DNA from: DATJFH01 sp035495815
GTDB taxonomy: Bacteria; Acidobacteriota; Terriglobia; Bryobacterales; Bryobacteraceae
Length of the DNA stretch: 28,988 bases
NCBI GenBank assembly: GCA_035495815.1
Contig: DATJFH010000303.1
Span: 1 to 28,988, forward strand
Direction: 5' to 3'
Shown here one piece after another: positions 15,073-24,346 of the stretch; the first letter of the stretch is position 1, and every line of letters begins with the position of its first letter. The notes under the pieces are model-generated. The model did not search any database. It was not told where the DNA came from and saw nothing but the letters and a program-made list of their open reading frames with translations. A program made the position numbers and the translations under genes.

Positions 15073-16467
15073 ATGTCAGATAAACGTCTAGCGACCGACC
15101 GGCCCGAGTATCAGTCGCGGGCCGAACTGCGGCACACGCAGAGCCTTCCGCGGTTTCAGACGATCGGGGATGCTCCCAAATCGGCTCTCGAGAAGCTGCT
15201 CGGCTATTTCGCAGACGTCCGGGCAGGGGAAGGCTCGAGCGCTCTGCTGCTGACATTGAACGTCTTCCTGCTCCTGTTCGCCTACTATCTGCTCAAGACC
15301 GTGCGGGAAGCCCTGATCCTGACGGAAGGCGGCGCCTACGTGAAGGCCTATTCGAGCGCGGGCCAGGCTGCGCTGCTGATGGCGATCGTGCCGCTGTACG
15401 GTTTCGCCGGCACGAAAGTCGTCCGCATCAAGCTGATTGTCGGTCTGCTGCTGTTCTTTGCCTGCAACCTGGTGGTGTTTTACCTGTTCGGCGTAGGCGG
15501 CGCGAAGGAAGGGGTGGTGTTCTACATCTGGGTAGGCATCTTCAACGTCTTCGTGGTCAGCCAGGTCTGGGCCTTCGCCAACGACATTTACACGGAAGCG
15601 CAGGGCAAGCGGCTCTTCCCCATGATCGGCGTGGGCAGCAGCCTCGGCGCGTGGCTGGGAGCGCTCGGGGCGAGCCGCCTGGTATCGATATTGCATGCCA
15701 CCCCCTATCAGCTTCAACTGCTGGCCGGCGGCATCCTGTTGATCTGCTGCGCGCTGCTGGCGGTGGTGAACCGCATCGCGGCGGCCGCCTCGATTCCGGA
15801 AGTTGCCGGCCACGCGGACCAGAAGCTGGCCTCCGGCGACGGATTTGCGCTGATCGCCCGGAGCCGCTATCTGACCTGGATCGCCGTTCTGACGGTGCTC
15901 CTCAACGTCGTGAATTCGACCGGAGAATTCATTCTGGGCGATCTGGTGAGCACCCAGGCGCACGATCGCTATCCAGGGGATGCGGCGGCGCAGAAGCAGT
16001 TCGTCGGCGGCTTTTACGGCAGCTTCTTCGCCGGCGTCAACCTGCTGGGCTTCCTGCTGCAGACGTTCGCCGTTTCGCGGCTGTTTCCCCTGATCGGCGT
16101 CCGCGGGGCGCTGTATATTTTGCCCACGATTTCACTGCTGAGCTATTCGATGCTCGGGCTGGTACCCATCCTGGGCATCGTGCGCTGGGCCAAGATTTTC
16201 GAAAATTCCACGGACTACTCCATCCAGAACACCGTTCGCCAGGCGCTTTTCCTTCCGACGACGCGCGAGGCAAAGTACAAGGCCAAAGCGGCGATCGACA
16301 CGTTTTTCATGCGTTCCGGCGACGTGATTCAGGCGGGCATCGTGAAACTGGGCTCGCAATTTCACCTGGCTTTGACCGGATTCGCGTGGGTGAACGTCGG
16401 GCTCGTTCTCGCCTGGCTCTATGTGGTCACCCGCCTGGACCGGGAACATCGGCGGATGGGATTCTGA
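15073..16467 (+). CDS. NTP/NDP exchange (ATP/ADP carrier)-like transporter
   Basis: 464 residues, ATG nine bases after the preceding stop, so in the same operon. About 50 N-terminal cytoplasmic residues are followed by 11-12 membrane helices. Family motifs are YYLLKTVREALILTEGGA in the first helix, EAQGKRLFPMIGVGSSLGAW, and REAKYKAKAAIDTFFMRSGD near the end. All three align by eye with the carrier at 7972-10188, showing the two are paralogues. Length matches the classical nucleotide-carrier family (Tlc/Npt). Free-living bacteria carry divergent members whose substrates are mostly untested. Placement after an exported kinase-like gene suggests it may exchange nucleotides across the inner membrane, which is a hypothesis. 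Confidence 0.87.
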   Translation: MSDKRLATDRPEYQSRAELRHTQSLPRFQTIGDAPKSALEKLLGYFADVRAGEGSSALLLTLNVFLLLFAYYLLKTVREALILTEGGAYVKAYSSAGQAALLMAIVPLYGFAGTKVVRIKLIVGLLLFFACNLVVFYLFGVGGAKEGVVFYIWVGIFNVFVVSQVWAFANDIYTEAQGKRLFPMIGVGSSLGAWLGALGASRLVSILHATPYQLQLLAGGILLICCALLAVVNRIAAAASIPEVAGHADQKLASGDGFALIARSRYLTWIAVLTVLLNVVNSTGEFILGDLVSTQAHDRYPGDAAAQKQFVGGFYGSFFAGVNLLGFLLQTFAVSRLFPLIGVRGALYILPTISLLSYSMLGLVPILGIVRWAKIFENSTDYSIQNTVRQALFLPTTREAKYKAKAAIDTFFMRSGDVIQAGIVKLGSQFHLALTGFAWVNVGLVLAWLYVVTRLDREHRRMGF

Positions 16468-16582
16468 AAGCGCGAGCAACGAACTCCGGGCCGGACCGGG
16501 CGATCCCCAAAACATCGTATTGACGAAAAGATCCACCTTGCCGATGATTGACTCATCGGCGGCGCGTGCCGCGTAACGGATA

Positions 16583-16691
16583 TTCCCTGGTCAGCCTTAG
16601 GCTGAAACGGGAAAGCGGGTGAGGTGTGTTCCATGCAAGCAAACCCACCGGTTCGCACCGATAGCCATGCTGTGCCTTGCAGCAACGGGAG
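16583..16691 (+). promoter_or_regulatory. Structured 5' leader of the first TonB receptor
   Basis: The gap before the receptor contains nested pairing: TTCCC/GGGAA (16583-16587, 16609-16613) enclosing TCAGCC/GGCTGA with a three-base loop. TGCAAG/CTTGCA (16634-16639, 16676-16681) encloses CGGT-TCGC-ACCG. The ribosome site GGGAG follows at 16687. The piece AAACGGGAAAGCGGGTG resembles part of cobalamin riboswitches, but a proper B12 box and the CCCCGC element are missing. It may be the terminator of the upstream operon plus an attenuator or unknown regulatory RNA. Confidence 0.35.
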
Positions 16692-16697
16692 TAAACG

Positions 16698-19600
16698 ATG
16701 AAAGCCCCTGTCTCCTCCGGAATTCGGTCAGCGATTCGATTCGCCGCGCTCGTGATGGCGGCGGTTTGTGTTTTCGGACAGGCGAACCTGGCCACCATTA
16801 CCGGCGTCGTTACCGATTCCACGAACGCCGCGGTTCCTGCGGCCGGCGTGACTGTTCGCAATGTCGATACCAACATCGACCGCGCGGTGGTGACGGATGC
16901 CGCCGGCCACTTCACCTTTTCGAGCCTGGCCCCGGGGAACTACGAACTGAAGGCGGAGCGCAGCGGGTTTCGGACCCATGTGGAGCAGGGCATCACACTG
17001 CAGGTCGGCCAGGTTTTCCGGTCGGATGTGACCCTCGAGCTGGGGGCGGTGACCGAATCGGTCCGCGTCGACGCCAGCATCGTCACCATCAACACCGAAA
17101 GCGGGACGATCAAGGGCGACGTCATCGTCCAGCAGGAAATTCAGGAGCTGCCGCTGGCCGGCCGCGACTTCACGGATTTGGCGTTCTTCACTCCGGGCGT
17201 GATTCCCAAGGCGCAAGGCGGTCAGGGCTCGGCGCTCAACGTCAACGGCGCGCGGGCTTCGAACACGAATTTCTATGTCGATGGCTTCGACAACCGCAAC
17301 GCGCGCGGCGCCGCGGCCCAGACCCGCCCCAACATCGACGCGCTCCAGGAATTCAAAATGGAAGTCTCGGGCTACTCCGCCGAATACGGCCGTATGGCCG
17401 GCGGCATTCTGAATATGGCGTTGCGCTCGGGCACCAATCAGGTTCACGGTAATCTCAACTATTACGTTCGCAATGATATTTTCGACTCCCGCGGCTTCTT
17501 TGACAGCGACAAGACCGTCCTGAGGCAGCACCAGTTCGCGGCGACGGTAGCCGGGCCGATTATCCGTAACAGGACGTTCTTCATGGTGAGCTATGAAGGA
17601 TTGCGCGCCAAGCAGGATGACACCCGCCTGGTGCGCGTCCCGACGCTGCTCGAGCGCGCCGGAGACTACTCCCAATCGGTGAATATCAACGGCGGGCCGC
17701 TGTTCCTGGTCGACCGCCTGAAAACCGGCGCCTGCAACGCGAAAAGCGCGGCTGCCTGCTTTCCCGGCAACATCATTCCGGCGTCGCGATTCGACCCCAT
17801 CGGGATGCGCCTGCTCGGTTCTTTCCCCGCTCCGAATCGGGCCGCCGAAGTGACCGGCTTCAATTACTTCACCAGAGTTCCGGACGTGGACCGCTGGGAC
17901 AGTCCGCTGTTCAAGATCGACCACAAGATCGGCCAGAACAACCTGGCGATCCGGTATCAGATTCGCCTCAACGACACGCAAAATCCCTTCACCGGAAGTG
18001 ACTTGGGCACGTACGGCATCGACACGCGGGACGATCGCTCGCTGGGCGGGATCGACTACACGCACATGTTCTCGCCGAGCTTGCTGATGGAGGTCCGCTT
18101 CGGCTTCAGCCGGAACGCCACCTACCAGCATGGGCGCTTCGCCGGAACCGACATCATGACCCAACTGGGCCTGCCCAATCTCATCCCCGAAGGCGAGTCG
18201 AAGAATGATCCTTATCTGCTCGATTGGCCGCAGATTTTCGCCGGCAACAATTATCCGCAACTGGGATCCGGCGCCAACATGCCCGTCGAATATTTCGTGA
18301 CGGACTGGCAGTACGGCGCCAAGTTCACCGCGATCAAGGGCGCCCACAACATAAAGTGGGGTTATAACCACGACACGGTGCAGATGAACCAGCCGTTCCT
18401 GAACAACCAGCGGGCCACCTACCGCTTCGTGGGCAACCGCACCGGCCATTCCATCGCCGACATGCAGCTGGGATGGCTCAACAATGTGACCCGCCAGGTG
18501 GGCTTCAACCGCAATTACTGGCGCCAGCACGCCATGGGCGTATTCGTGAATGACGACTGGAAAGCCACCCGCAAGCTGACCTTGAACCTGGGCGTGCGCT
18601 GGGAGGTGAACCAGGCGCCCTACGATAAATACGACCGCCTCGGCAGCTACGACGTCAACTCGCGCAAGCTGGTGATCGCCGACGACAGAAACGCGCCGGC
18701 CAACTATCCGGAGCTGCTTCAGCAGGCGGGACTCGACGGCGTCGTGGTCACGGCCAAGCAGGTGGGCCGGGGCCGTTCGGTGACCTCCACCGACTGGATC
18801 AACTTCTCGCCCCGCGTCGGCCTGGCTTACCGCATCCGGGAGGGTACCGTGCTGCGCGGAGGATACGGGATGTTCCTGGGAGGAGACATCCTCAACAACC
18901 TGCGCAACAGTCTCTCGAACCAGTTTCCCTTCTCGATCAACCAGAACTTCGTGGGAGTCAATAACAATCCGAGCCAGGTTTCGCTGGCCACGCCTTTTCC
19001 CGACGCGCGCGCGACGCTCACCGGCACGACGAACGTGGCCGGGTTCACGATGGACCCAAAGCAGTCCTATCTGCAGTCCTGGAACCTGACGATCGAACGC
19101 GAGCTTTTTCGGGACACCACCGTCGAGATGGACTACCGGGGGTCCAAGGGGACACATCTGCAGCGGCTCTATGATTTCAATCAGCCGTTCCGCGATCTGG
19201 ACTCGTACATCGCGGGCGAAGGTTTTGCGCGGCCCATTCCGGAGTGGAACGCCATCAACATCTACAACACCGGGTCGAACTCGATTTACAATGCCTTCAA
19301 CATCTCGTGGCGCAAGCGCAGCCGGGGCGGGCTGTTCTGGCGCGTGAACTATTCTTATTCGAAGTCCATCGACGACGCGTCGCAGGTGAACGGCGCCTCG
19401 AACGGCGGTTTTGCCGGCGCTCTGGATTCCCGCAACCTCCGCCTGGACCGCGCCCGCTCCGACTGGGATCGTCTGCACGTCTTTACGATGGTAGGGAGCT
19501 TGAACATGCCCTTTGGCGCCAGACGGCGGTGGGGTTCGAACTGGAACCGGCTCGTGGACGGCATTCTCGGCGGATGGCAGCTTTCGGGAACGGCGACGGC

Positions 19601-20108
19601 CTATTCCGGCGCGCCGTTCACGGTAGAAACGGTGACGCCGAATCTCAACCTGGGCGGCTCCGCCCGGCCGAACCGCATCCGAAACGGCGCGGTCTCCGCC
19701 GATGCCCATGCCGGAAAGAAGGGCGCGGATTTCCCGTGGTACGACGGTTCGGCATTCGAAGCCGTACCCTGCTATATCGTGCCGGGAACCGCCCCTCCGG
19801 CGGGCTGCGCCGAAAGCCGCTACGGGTTTGCTCCGTTCGCCCTGGGCAATTCGGGCCGGAATATTCTGGACGGCCCGGGCTTGTTCTCGGCTGACCTGGC
19901 TTTGGCCAAGAACTTTCGGATCAGGGAGAATCATAACCTGCAGGTCCGGATCGAGTCCTTCAATTTCCTGAACCACACCAACTTCATCGTCACCGATGCG
20001 ATGACGCAGTTCGACTCCCTCACGGCCGGGCTGCTGAGCCAGGTGGGCACGGTGGGCCGCGGCGGAGGGCCGCGCATTTTCCAGTACGCGGTGAAGTATC
20101 GCTTCTGA
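16698..20108 (+). CDS. TonB-dependent receptor, Oar-like with CarboxypepD_reg N-terminus
   Basis: 1136 residues; ATG with GGGAG six bases upstream. A signal peptide covers about 1-28 (ends VCVFGQ). Residues ~30-115 are the carboxypeptidase-regulatory-like beta-sandwich (ITGVVTDSTNAAVPAAGVTV, GHFTFSSLAPGNYEL). A plug domain follows (~125-240: QELPLAGRDFTDLAFFTPGV, NGARASNTNFYVDGFDNRN, SGYSAEYGRMAGGILNMALRSG, each a separate segment). The rest is outer membrane barrel ending in an aromatic residue (KYRF). Acidobacteria of the Solibacter type carry dozens of such receptors, thought to import oligosaccharides or other large ligands using TonB energy. The ligand here is unknown; nearby sulfatase and exported proteins suggest polymer use. 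The long antisense frame across it is a codon-bias shadow. Confidence 0.95.
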   Translation: MKAPVSSGIRSAIRFAALVMAAVCVFGQANLATITGVVTDSTNAAVPAAGVTVRNVDTNIDRAVVTDAAGHFTFSSLAPGNYELKAERSGFRTHVEQGITLQVGQVFRSDVTLELGAVTESVRVDASIVTINTESGTIKGDVIVQQEIQELPLAGRDFTDLAFFTPGVIPKAQGGQGSALNVNGARASNTNFYVDGFDNRNARGAAAQTRPNIDALQEFKMEVSGYSAEYGRMAGGILNMALRSGTNQVHGNLNYYVRNDIFDSRGFFDSDKTVLRQHQFAATVAGPIIRNRTFFMVSYEGLRAKQDDTRLVRVPTLLERAGDYSQSVNINGGPLFLVDRLKTGACNAKSAAACFPGNIIPASRFDPIGMRLLGSFPAPNRAAEVTGFNYFTRVPDVDRWDSPLFKIDHKIGQNNLAIRYQIRLNDTQNPFTGSDLGTYGIDTRDDRSLGGIDYTHMFSPSLLMEVRFGFSRNATYQHGRFAGTDIMTQLGLPNLIPEGESKNDPYLLDWPQIFAGNNYPQLGSGANMPVEYFVTDWQYGAKFTAIKGAHNIKWGYNHDTVQMNQPFLNNQRATYRFVGNRTGHSIADMQLGWLNNVTRQVGFNRNYWRQHAMGVFVNDDWKATRKLTLNLGVRWEVNQAPYDKYDRLGSYDVNSRKLVIADDRNAPANYPELLQQAGLDGVVVTAKQVGRGRSVTSTDWINFSPRVGLAYRIREGTVLRGGYGMFLGGDILNNLRNSLSNQFPFSINQNFVGVNNNPSQVSLATPFPDARATLTGTTNVAGFTMDPKQSYLQSWNLTIERELFRDTTVEMDYRGSKGTHLQRLYDFNQPFRDLDSYIAGEGFARPIPEWNAINIYNTGSNSIYNAFNISWRKRSRGGLFWRVNYSYSKSIDDASQVNGASNGGFAGALDSRNLRLDRARSDWDRLHVFTMVGSLNMPFGARRRWGSNWNRLVDGILGGWQLSGTATAYSGAPFTVETVTPNLNLGGSARPNRIRNGAVSADAHAGKKGADFPWYDGSAFEAVPCYIVPGTAPPAGCAESRYGFAPFALGNSGRNILDGPGLFSADLALAKNFRIRENHNLQVRIESFNFLNHTNFIVTDAMTQFDSLTAGLLSQVGTVGRGGGPRIFQYAVKYRF

Positions 20109-20251
20109 TACGGAGCGGCCACCGCGCCGGACGCGAGGGCGGCGGAGCCCCACTGTCGTCCGCCGGCGTAACGCCCGTAAGGATCAAATGGCGCGTCGCT
20201 TCCCACAATTCCACACATGAATGTCGCAGGCCTCGAAGCTCAAAATTCTGT

Positions 20252-20279
20252 AATACTGTATGGATGCGCCTGACAGGCG
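20252..20279 (+). promoter_or_regulatory. Putative promoter -10 and 6-1-6 dyad before the small exported protein gene
   Basis: TGTAATACT offers an extended -10 (TG one base before AATACT, 20252-20257). Ten bases downstream lies CGCCTGACAGGCG (20267-20279), a perfect inverted repeat of six bases around a central A, positioned near +4 to +17. This is a typical place for a repressor operator or a 5' hairpin. No -35 match is evident. The gene starts at 20297. Confidence 0.35.
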
Positions 20280-20296
20280 ATCATGGAGTGATCGGG

Positions 20297-20875
20297 ATGA
20301 AAACGCATTTCACGCTGTTGTGGATGGGATTGATGGCGGCCGGCTGCGCCGCCGCTGTGGACGTGGCGGCTCCGGCCGATCAGATCGCCTCTGCCTTGCA
20401 GGCGGCGCCGAAGGAGCGCCGGAACGAGGCCACCGTGCTCGGCTACAACGAGCAGGGCAAAGTGGTGACTCTGCGAAAGGGCAGCAACGACATGATCTGC
20501 CTGGCGCACGATCCAGCCGAGAAAGCCTTCAGCGTGGCCTGCTATCACAAGGACCTGGAGCCTTTCATGGCGCGGGGGCGCGAGCTTGCGGCTCAGGGCG
20601 TAAAGGGGAAAGAGCGTCACGAGATGCGGGCAAAAGAGGTGGTGGACGGGAAAGTCAAGATGCCGCGCGAGGCCCGCATGCTTTATGTGCTGAGCGGCAG
20701 CGGCTATGACCCGGGCAAGGGTCAGGTGACCGATTCCTACCTGCGTTGGGTGGTCTACGTTCCGTTCGCGACCGCGGAATCGACCGGGCTGTCCACGACC
20801 GCCGGACCCGGGCCGTGGCTGATGTATCCGGGCACCGCCGGCGCCCACATCATGATCAGCCCCCCGAAGAAGTAG
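20297..20875 (+). CDS. Small exported protein (possible lipoprotein), unknown function
   Basis: 192 residues from the ATG at 20297, with GGAG eight bases upstream; an ATG 33 bases earlier lacks this and would spoil the signal peptide. The N-terminus MKTHFTLLWMGLMAAGCAAA is a signal sequence with a Cys in a weak lipobox context (MAAGC), so it could be a lipoprotein. The mature part has NEATVLGYNEQGKVVTLRKG and a conserved-looking C-terminus (VYVPFATAESTGLSTTAGPG, WLMYPGTAGAHIMI). I recall similar C-termini in uncharacterised exported proteins but cannot name a family. It stands between two TonB receptors, all on the plus strand, with probably its own promoter. Confidence 0.82.
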   Translation: MKTHFTLLWMGLMAAGCAAAVDVAAPADQIASALQAAPKERRNEATVLGYNEQGKVVTLRKGSNDMICLAHDPAEKAFSVACYHKDLEPFMARGRELAAQGVKGKERHEMRAKEVVDGKVKMPREARMLYVLSGSGYDPGKGQVTDSYLRWVVYVPFATAESTGLSTTAGPGPWLMYPGTAGAHIMISPPKK

Positions 20876-20934
20876 CCGCCGACGGCAGCCGCGGATGTCC
20901 GGTTTCGGATGCCTGAAGCCTCCCTCCCACGCGG

Positions 20935-20943
20935 TGATATACT
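20935..20943 (+). promoter_or_regulatory. Extended -10 promoter of the second TonB receptor
   Basis: TGATATACT matches the extended -10 form (TG, one base, then TATACT, five of six consensus bases) and has no clear -35, as is common for extended -10 promoters. Transcription would start near 20950, leaving a leader of about 19 bases that contains the strong ribosome site GGAGGA before the ATG at 20969. Confidence 0.5.
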
Positions 20944-20968
20944 TTTGTGGATTCGCGGAGGAAGTTTC

Positions 20969-23900
20969 ATGGACCTTCGGGTTCGCCTTTGCTTTCTCGC
21001 TATAGTAGCGTCCACATTCGGCGGGAGTATCGCGTGGGCGCAGACCAACTCCGGGCGTATTTCCGGCACGGTTTCCGATTCTTCCGGCGCGGTGATTCCG
21101 GGCGTGAACGTCGTCATCACCAACCAGGGGACCGCCGCCCAGTGGAAAGCCAGGACCGGGACGGGTGGCTTCTACGTGGTGACGAACCTGCCCGTGGGCG
21201 CGTACGTAGTGGAGGTGGACGGCGCGGGCTTCCGCAAGGCGCAGAAGACCGGGCTCGACCTGGCGGACGCCGGCCGCCTCACCGCGGACTTCAAGCTTGA
21301 CGTGGGCACGGTCAGCGAGACGGTGGTGGTCAGCGAAGTGATCGGCGAGACGATCAACACGGTTTCCGGCGAGGTCAGCCACACCATCGATTCCGAGCAG
21401 GTGCAGGACCTGGCTCTCAACGGCCGGAACTACCTGCAGCTGGTTTCGCTGATTCCCGGCGTGGCCCTGCTCGATGAAGACCAGATGGCCACCACCACCA
21501 GTCTGAGCGTCACGACCTGGGCGGCCAACGGCGGCCGGCCCGGCACCAGCCACCTGATGGTGGACGGCGGCATGAATCTCGATTCGGGAAGCAACGGCAG
21601 CCAGATCAATAACGTCGGCGTGGATTTCGTGAGCCAGCTTCGCGTGCAGACATCGAACTTCGCGGCCGAATACGGACGCAACTCCGGCGCGGCGGTCAAC
21701 GTGGTCACCAAGAGCGGCACGCTCAAGTATCACGGCGGGCTGGTCGAAACTCTGCGGAACGATTATTTCGACGCGAAGGACTTCTTCGCCCCCGTGAAGC
21801 CGATACTCCGCTTTGCCGATTTCGGGTGGAACCTGGGCGGTCCGATCGCGTTTGGTCCTTTAAAGAAGGGAAAAGTGTTCTTCTTCGCCGGACAGGAGTG
21901 GAAGCGGATCCGGCGGTTCACCAGCCCTACCCGCCGCACGCTGCCGACGCTGGCCGAGGTCCGCGGCGATTTCTCCGCCCGCACCAACGCCATCCGCTAC
22001 CCGGGGACCACCACTCCGATTCCCAACAAGGACCTGACCAGCCTGATGACGCCCGACGGACGGGCGATTCTCAAGGTTTTCGGCGACATGAGCAAGTTCG
22101 CCCCCAACTACGTCAGCACGCCGACGACGAACAATGCGACTTTTCAGGTGCTCGAGCCGTTCAACTGGCGCCAGGACATTGTCAAGATCGACTACCAGCC
22201 GACCGGCAGCCACCGCATCTATGTCCGCTGGATTCACGACAATTACGATCTGATCAACGCGTTCGGCACCTTCACGGCCTCGCAGCTGCCCACCACGCCG
22301 ACCGCCCGCAACCGTCCGGGCTACGGTCCGCAGATGGGCCACACGTGGAACATCTCGCCCCGCGTCCTCAATGAAGCCAAGATCAACACGGCCTGGAACG
22401 GCCAGCGCACTCCTCTCGAAGGAGAGAACTGGAAGCGCAGCACGTACGGCTTTCAGTTTCCGCTGGTCTTCGGGGGAAACGGTCCGTGGGGAGGCGGCAT
22501 TCCCGACATCAATATTTCCGGCTTCGCTACTTACAACGGGCCGGCGCGGGTCTACCTGCTCTCGCCTACCACGGACATCGCCATTTCGGACAATGTCACC
22601 TACATCCGCGGACAGCATACGGTGAAGGCGGGCGTGATGATCATCCGCAATCGCAAAGACCAGAACGGCCGCACGCCGTATGACGGCAGCGCGGTATTCA
22701 ACACGGGCTCGCCGAACAACAACACGACGGGCTTCGCGCTGGCGGACGCGGCGCTGGGGAACTTCCAGACGTACTCGGAAGCGGCCACCGATCCGGTCGG
22801 TTTTTTCCGGTTCACCCAGTACGAAGGCTTCGCGCAGGACACGTGGAAAGTCGGCCGGCGGCTGAGCCTCGATCTCGGAATGAGGTACAGCTACTTCGTC
22901 CCGACCTACACGCAGGGCAACAACATCGTGAACTTCGATCCGTCGTTGTACGATGCTTCGAAAGCGGTGCGGGTGACGGCGGCGGGCGCGATCGTGCCGA
23001 ATTCGGGAAACCCGTTCATCGGACTGATCCGCGCCGGCGACAGCGTTCCCCCGGACCAGACCGGCCGGGTGACAGGCGCCGACATTACGGCCGTGCCGGC
23101 AGGCGCTCCGCGCGGCCTTTATCCGTCGTACAATCTCTGGAGTCCGCGCTTCGGGTTCGCCTGGGCGCCTCCTTTCGGCGGCGGCAAGACCGCCATCCGC
23201 GGCGGGTTCGGCGTCTTCCACGACCGCGTGCAGGGGAACCTGATCTTCTCTCAACTCAATATTTCGCCGTTCTCCACGCAGGTGACCTATGAGAGCGGCA
23301 ACCTCGCCAATCCTCTGGGCGGCACGGCTGCGGCGCAGGCGGTGATGGGCAGCATCAACGCCATCGACTCGCGCCTCAAGACGCCGGTGAAATACGACTA
23401 CAGCCTGAGCATCGATCGCGAACTGCCCCGCGGCCTGTTCCTGCAGGTCACCTACAGCGGCAACGTTCAGCATCACCTGCTGCGGCAGCCGGACATCAAC
23501 TTCCCGAGGTTCGATGCGCTGGTGGCGAACAACAGCCTGCCCACCGCGCAGCGCGCCGTGGTCAATGCGCTCCGGCCGTACAAAGGCTATTCCAACATCC
23601 GGATGTTTCTGAGCGACGCCAACGGCAACTACAACTCGCTGCAAACCTATTTCACCAAGCGCAAGGGGAGCGCCGTGCTCACCGCCAGCTATACCTGGTC
23701 GCACGCGCTGGCGGACGCGAGCAGCGATACGGAGAACGCCGACAGCGGGCTCGGCTATCTCGACCGGCGCTACAGCTACGGCCCCACCACTTTCGACCGC
23801 CGGCATGTGCTGGTGGTGACCTATACGTACCGGCTGCCGTTGCTGAAGCGCCGCCGCGGATTTCCCGGGACGGCATTCGGAGGGTGGGAGGTCAGCGGAA

Positions 23901-24307
23901 TTACGCGCGCCCAGTCCGGCCAGCATCTCACGCCGACCGGAAGCAGCACGGGTGTGACGCGCCGCGCCGATTACGTGGGCGGGGACGTGACGCTGGCCAC
24001 CGACAAGCGCAGCGACGATCTGTGGTTCAACAAAGCTGCCTTCAGGACGGCGCCCGCCACGGCGCTGGGCAACGCGGGCGTGGGAACCATCGTCGCCCCG
24101 GGTTTGTACCTGTGGGATGCGACGCTGCGCAAAGTGTTCCGGGTCCGGGAAGGCTGGAGCCTGCGGTTCAACGCGCAGGTGTTCAACCTGATGAACCACG
24201 TCAATTTCCGCAGTCTCAACGTGAGCACCAGCAACACGGATTTCGGCACGCTGGCCGCCTCGGGCCCGGCGCGTAACGTTCAGTTCGGCCTGCAGCTGAC
24301 GTTCTGA
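20969..24307 (+). CDS. TonB-dependent receptor, Oar-like with CarboxypepD_reg N-terminus
   Basis: 1112 residues from the ATG at 20969, chosen for GGAGGA seven bases upstream and because it begins a proper signal peptide (LRVRLCFLAIVASTFGGSIAWA, cut after AWA; shown in two parts of the N-terminus). The frame opens 20 codons earlier without these features. Domains: regulatory-like beta-sandwich ~28-110 (ISGTVSDSSGAVIPGVNVVI), plug ~120-240 (VQDLALNGRNYLQLVSLIPGV, TSNFAAEYGRNSGAAVNVVT), then a large barrel ending LQLTF. It is of the same family as the receptor at 16698 but clearly divergent along its length, so not a recent duplicate. The probable role is uptake of a large substrate; ligand unknown. 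Confidence 0.95.
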   Translation: MDLRVRLCFLAIVASTFGGSIAWAQTNSGRISGTVSDSSGAVIPGVNVVITNQGTAAQWKARTGTGGFYVVTNLPVGAYVVEVDGAGFRKAQKTGLDLADAGRLTADFKLDVGTVSETVVVSEVIGETINTVSGEVSHTIDSEQVQDLALNGRNYLQLVSLIPGVALLDEDQMATTTSLSVTTWAANGGRPGTSHLMVDGGMNLDSGSNGSQINNVGVDFVSQLRVQTSNFAAEYGRNSGAAVNVVTKSGTLKYHGGLVETLRNDYFDAKDFFAPVKPILRFADFGWNLGGPIAFGPLKKGKVFFFAGQEWKRIRRFTSPTRRTLPTLAEVRGDFSARTNAIRYPGTTTPIPNKDLTSLMTPDGRAILKVFGDMSKFAPNYVSTPTTNNATFQVLEPFNWRQDIVKIDYQPTGSHRIYVRWIHDNYDLINAFGTFTASQLPTTPTARNRPGYGPQMGHTWNISPRVLNEAKINTAWNGQRTPLEGENWKRSTYGFQFPLVFGGNGPWGGGIPDINISGFATYNGPARVYLLSPTTDIAISDNVTYIRGQHTVKAGVMIIRNRKDQNGRTPYDGSAVFNTGSPNNNTTGFALADAALGNFQTYSEAATDPVGFFRFTQYEGFAQDTWKVGRRLSLDLGMRYSYFVPTYTQGNNIVNFDPSLYDASKAVRVTAAGAIVPNSGNPFIGLIRAGDSVPPDQTGRVTGADITAVPAGAPRGLYPSYNLWSPRFGFAWAPPFGGGKTAIRGGFGVFHDRVQGNLIFSQLNISPFSTQVTYESGNLANPLGGTAAAQAVMGSINAIDSRLKTPVKYDYSLSIDRELPRGLFLQVTYSGNVQHHLLRQPDINFPRFDALVANNSLPTAQRAVVNALRPYKGYSNIRMFLSDANGNYNSLQTYFTKRKGSAVLTASYTWSHALADASSDTENADSGLGYLDRRYSYGPTTFDRRHVLVVTYTYRLPLLKRRRGFPGTAFGGWEVSGITRAQSGQHLTPTGSSTGVTRRADYVGGDVTLATDKRSDDLWFNKAAFRTAPATALGNAGVGTIVAPGLYLWDATLRKVFRVREGWSLRFNAQVFNLMNHVNFRSLNVSTSNTDFGTLAASGPARNVQFGLQLTF

Positions 24308-24346
24308 CGAAGCGCTCTGTAGGGGATGTCGAGCCGAGTTTCTTGC

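Noticed and set aside
16583..16691. Cobalamin riboswitch call
   Set aside because: Only a short piece resembles the conserved core; the B12 box and the CCCCGC element are not found, so it is listed only as a structured leader.
16728..20153. 1141-codon open frame antisense to the first TonB receptor
   Set aside because: It covers the receptor almost exactly, lacks any domain-like segment and is rich in Arg, Val, Gly and His, as expected when GC-rich third positions of the sense gene are read backwards.
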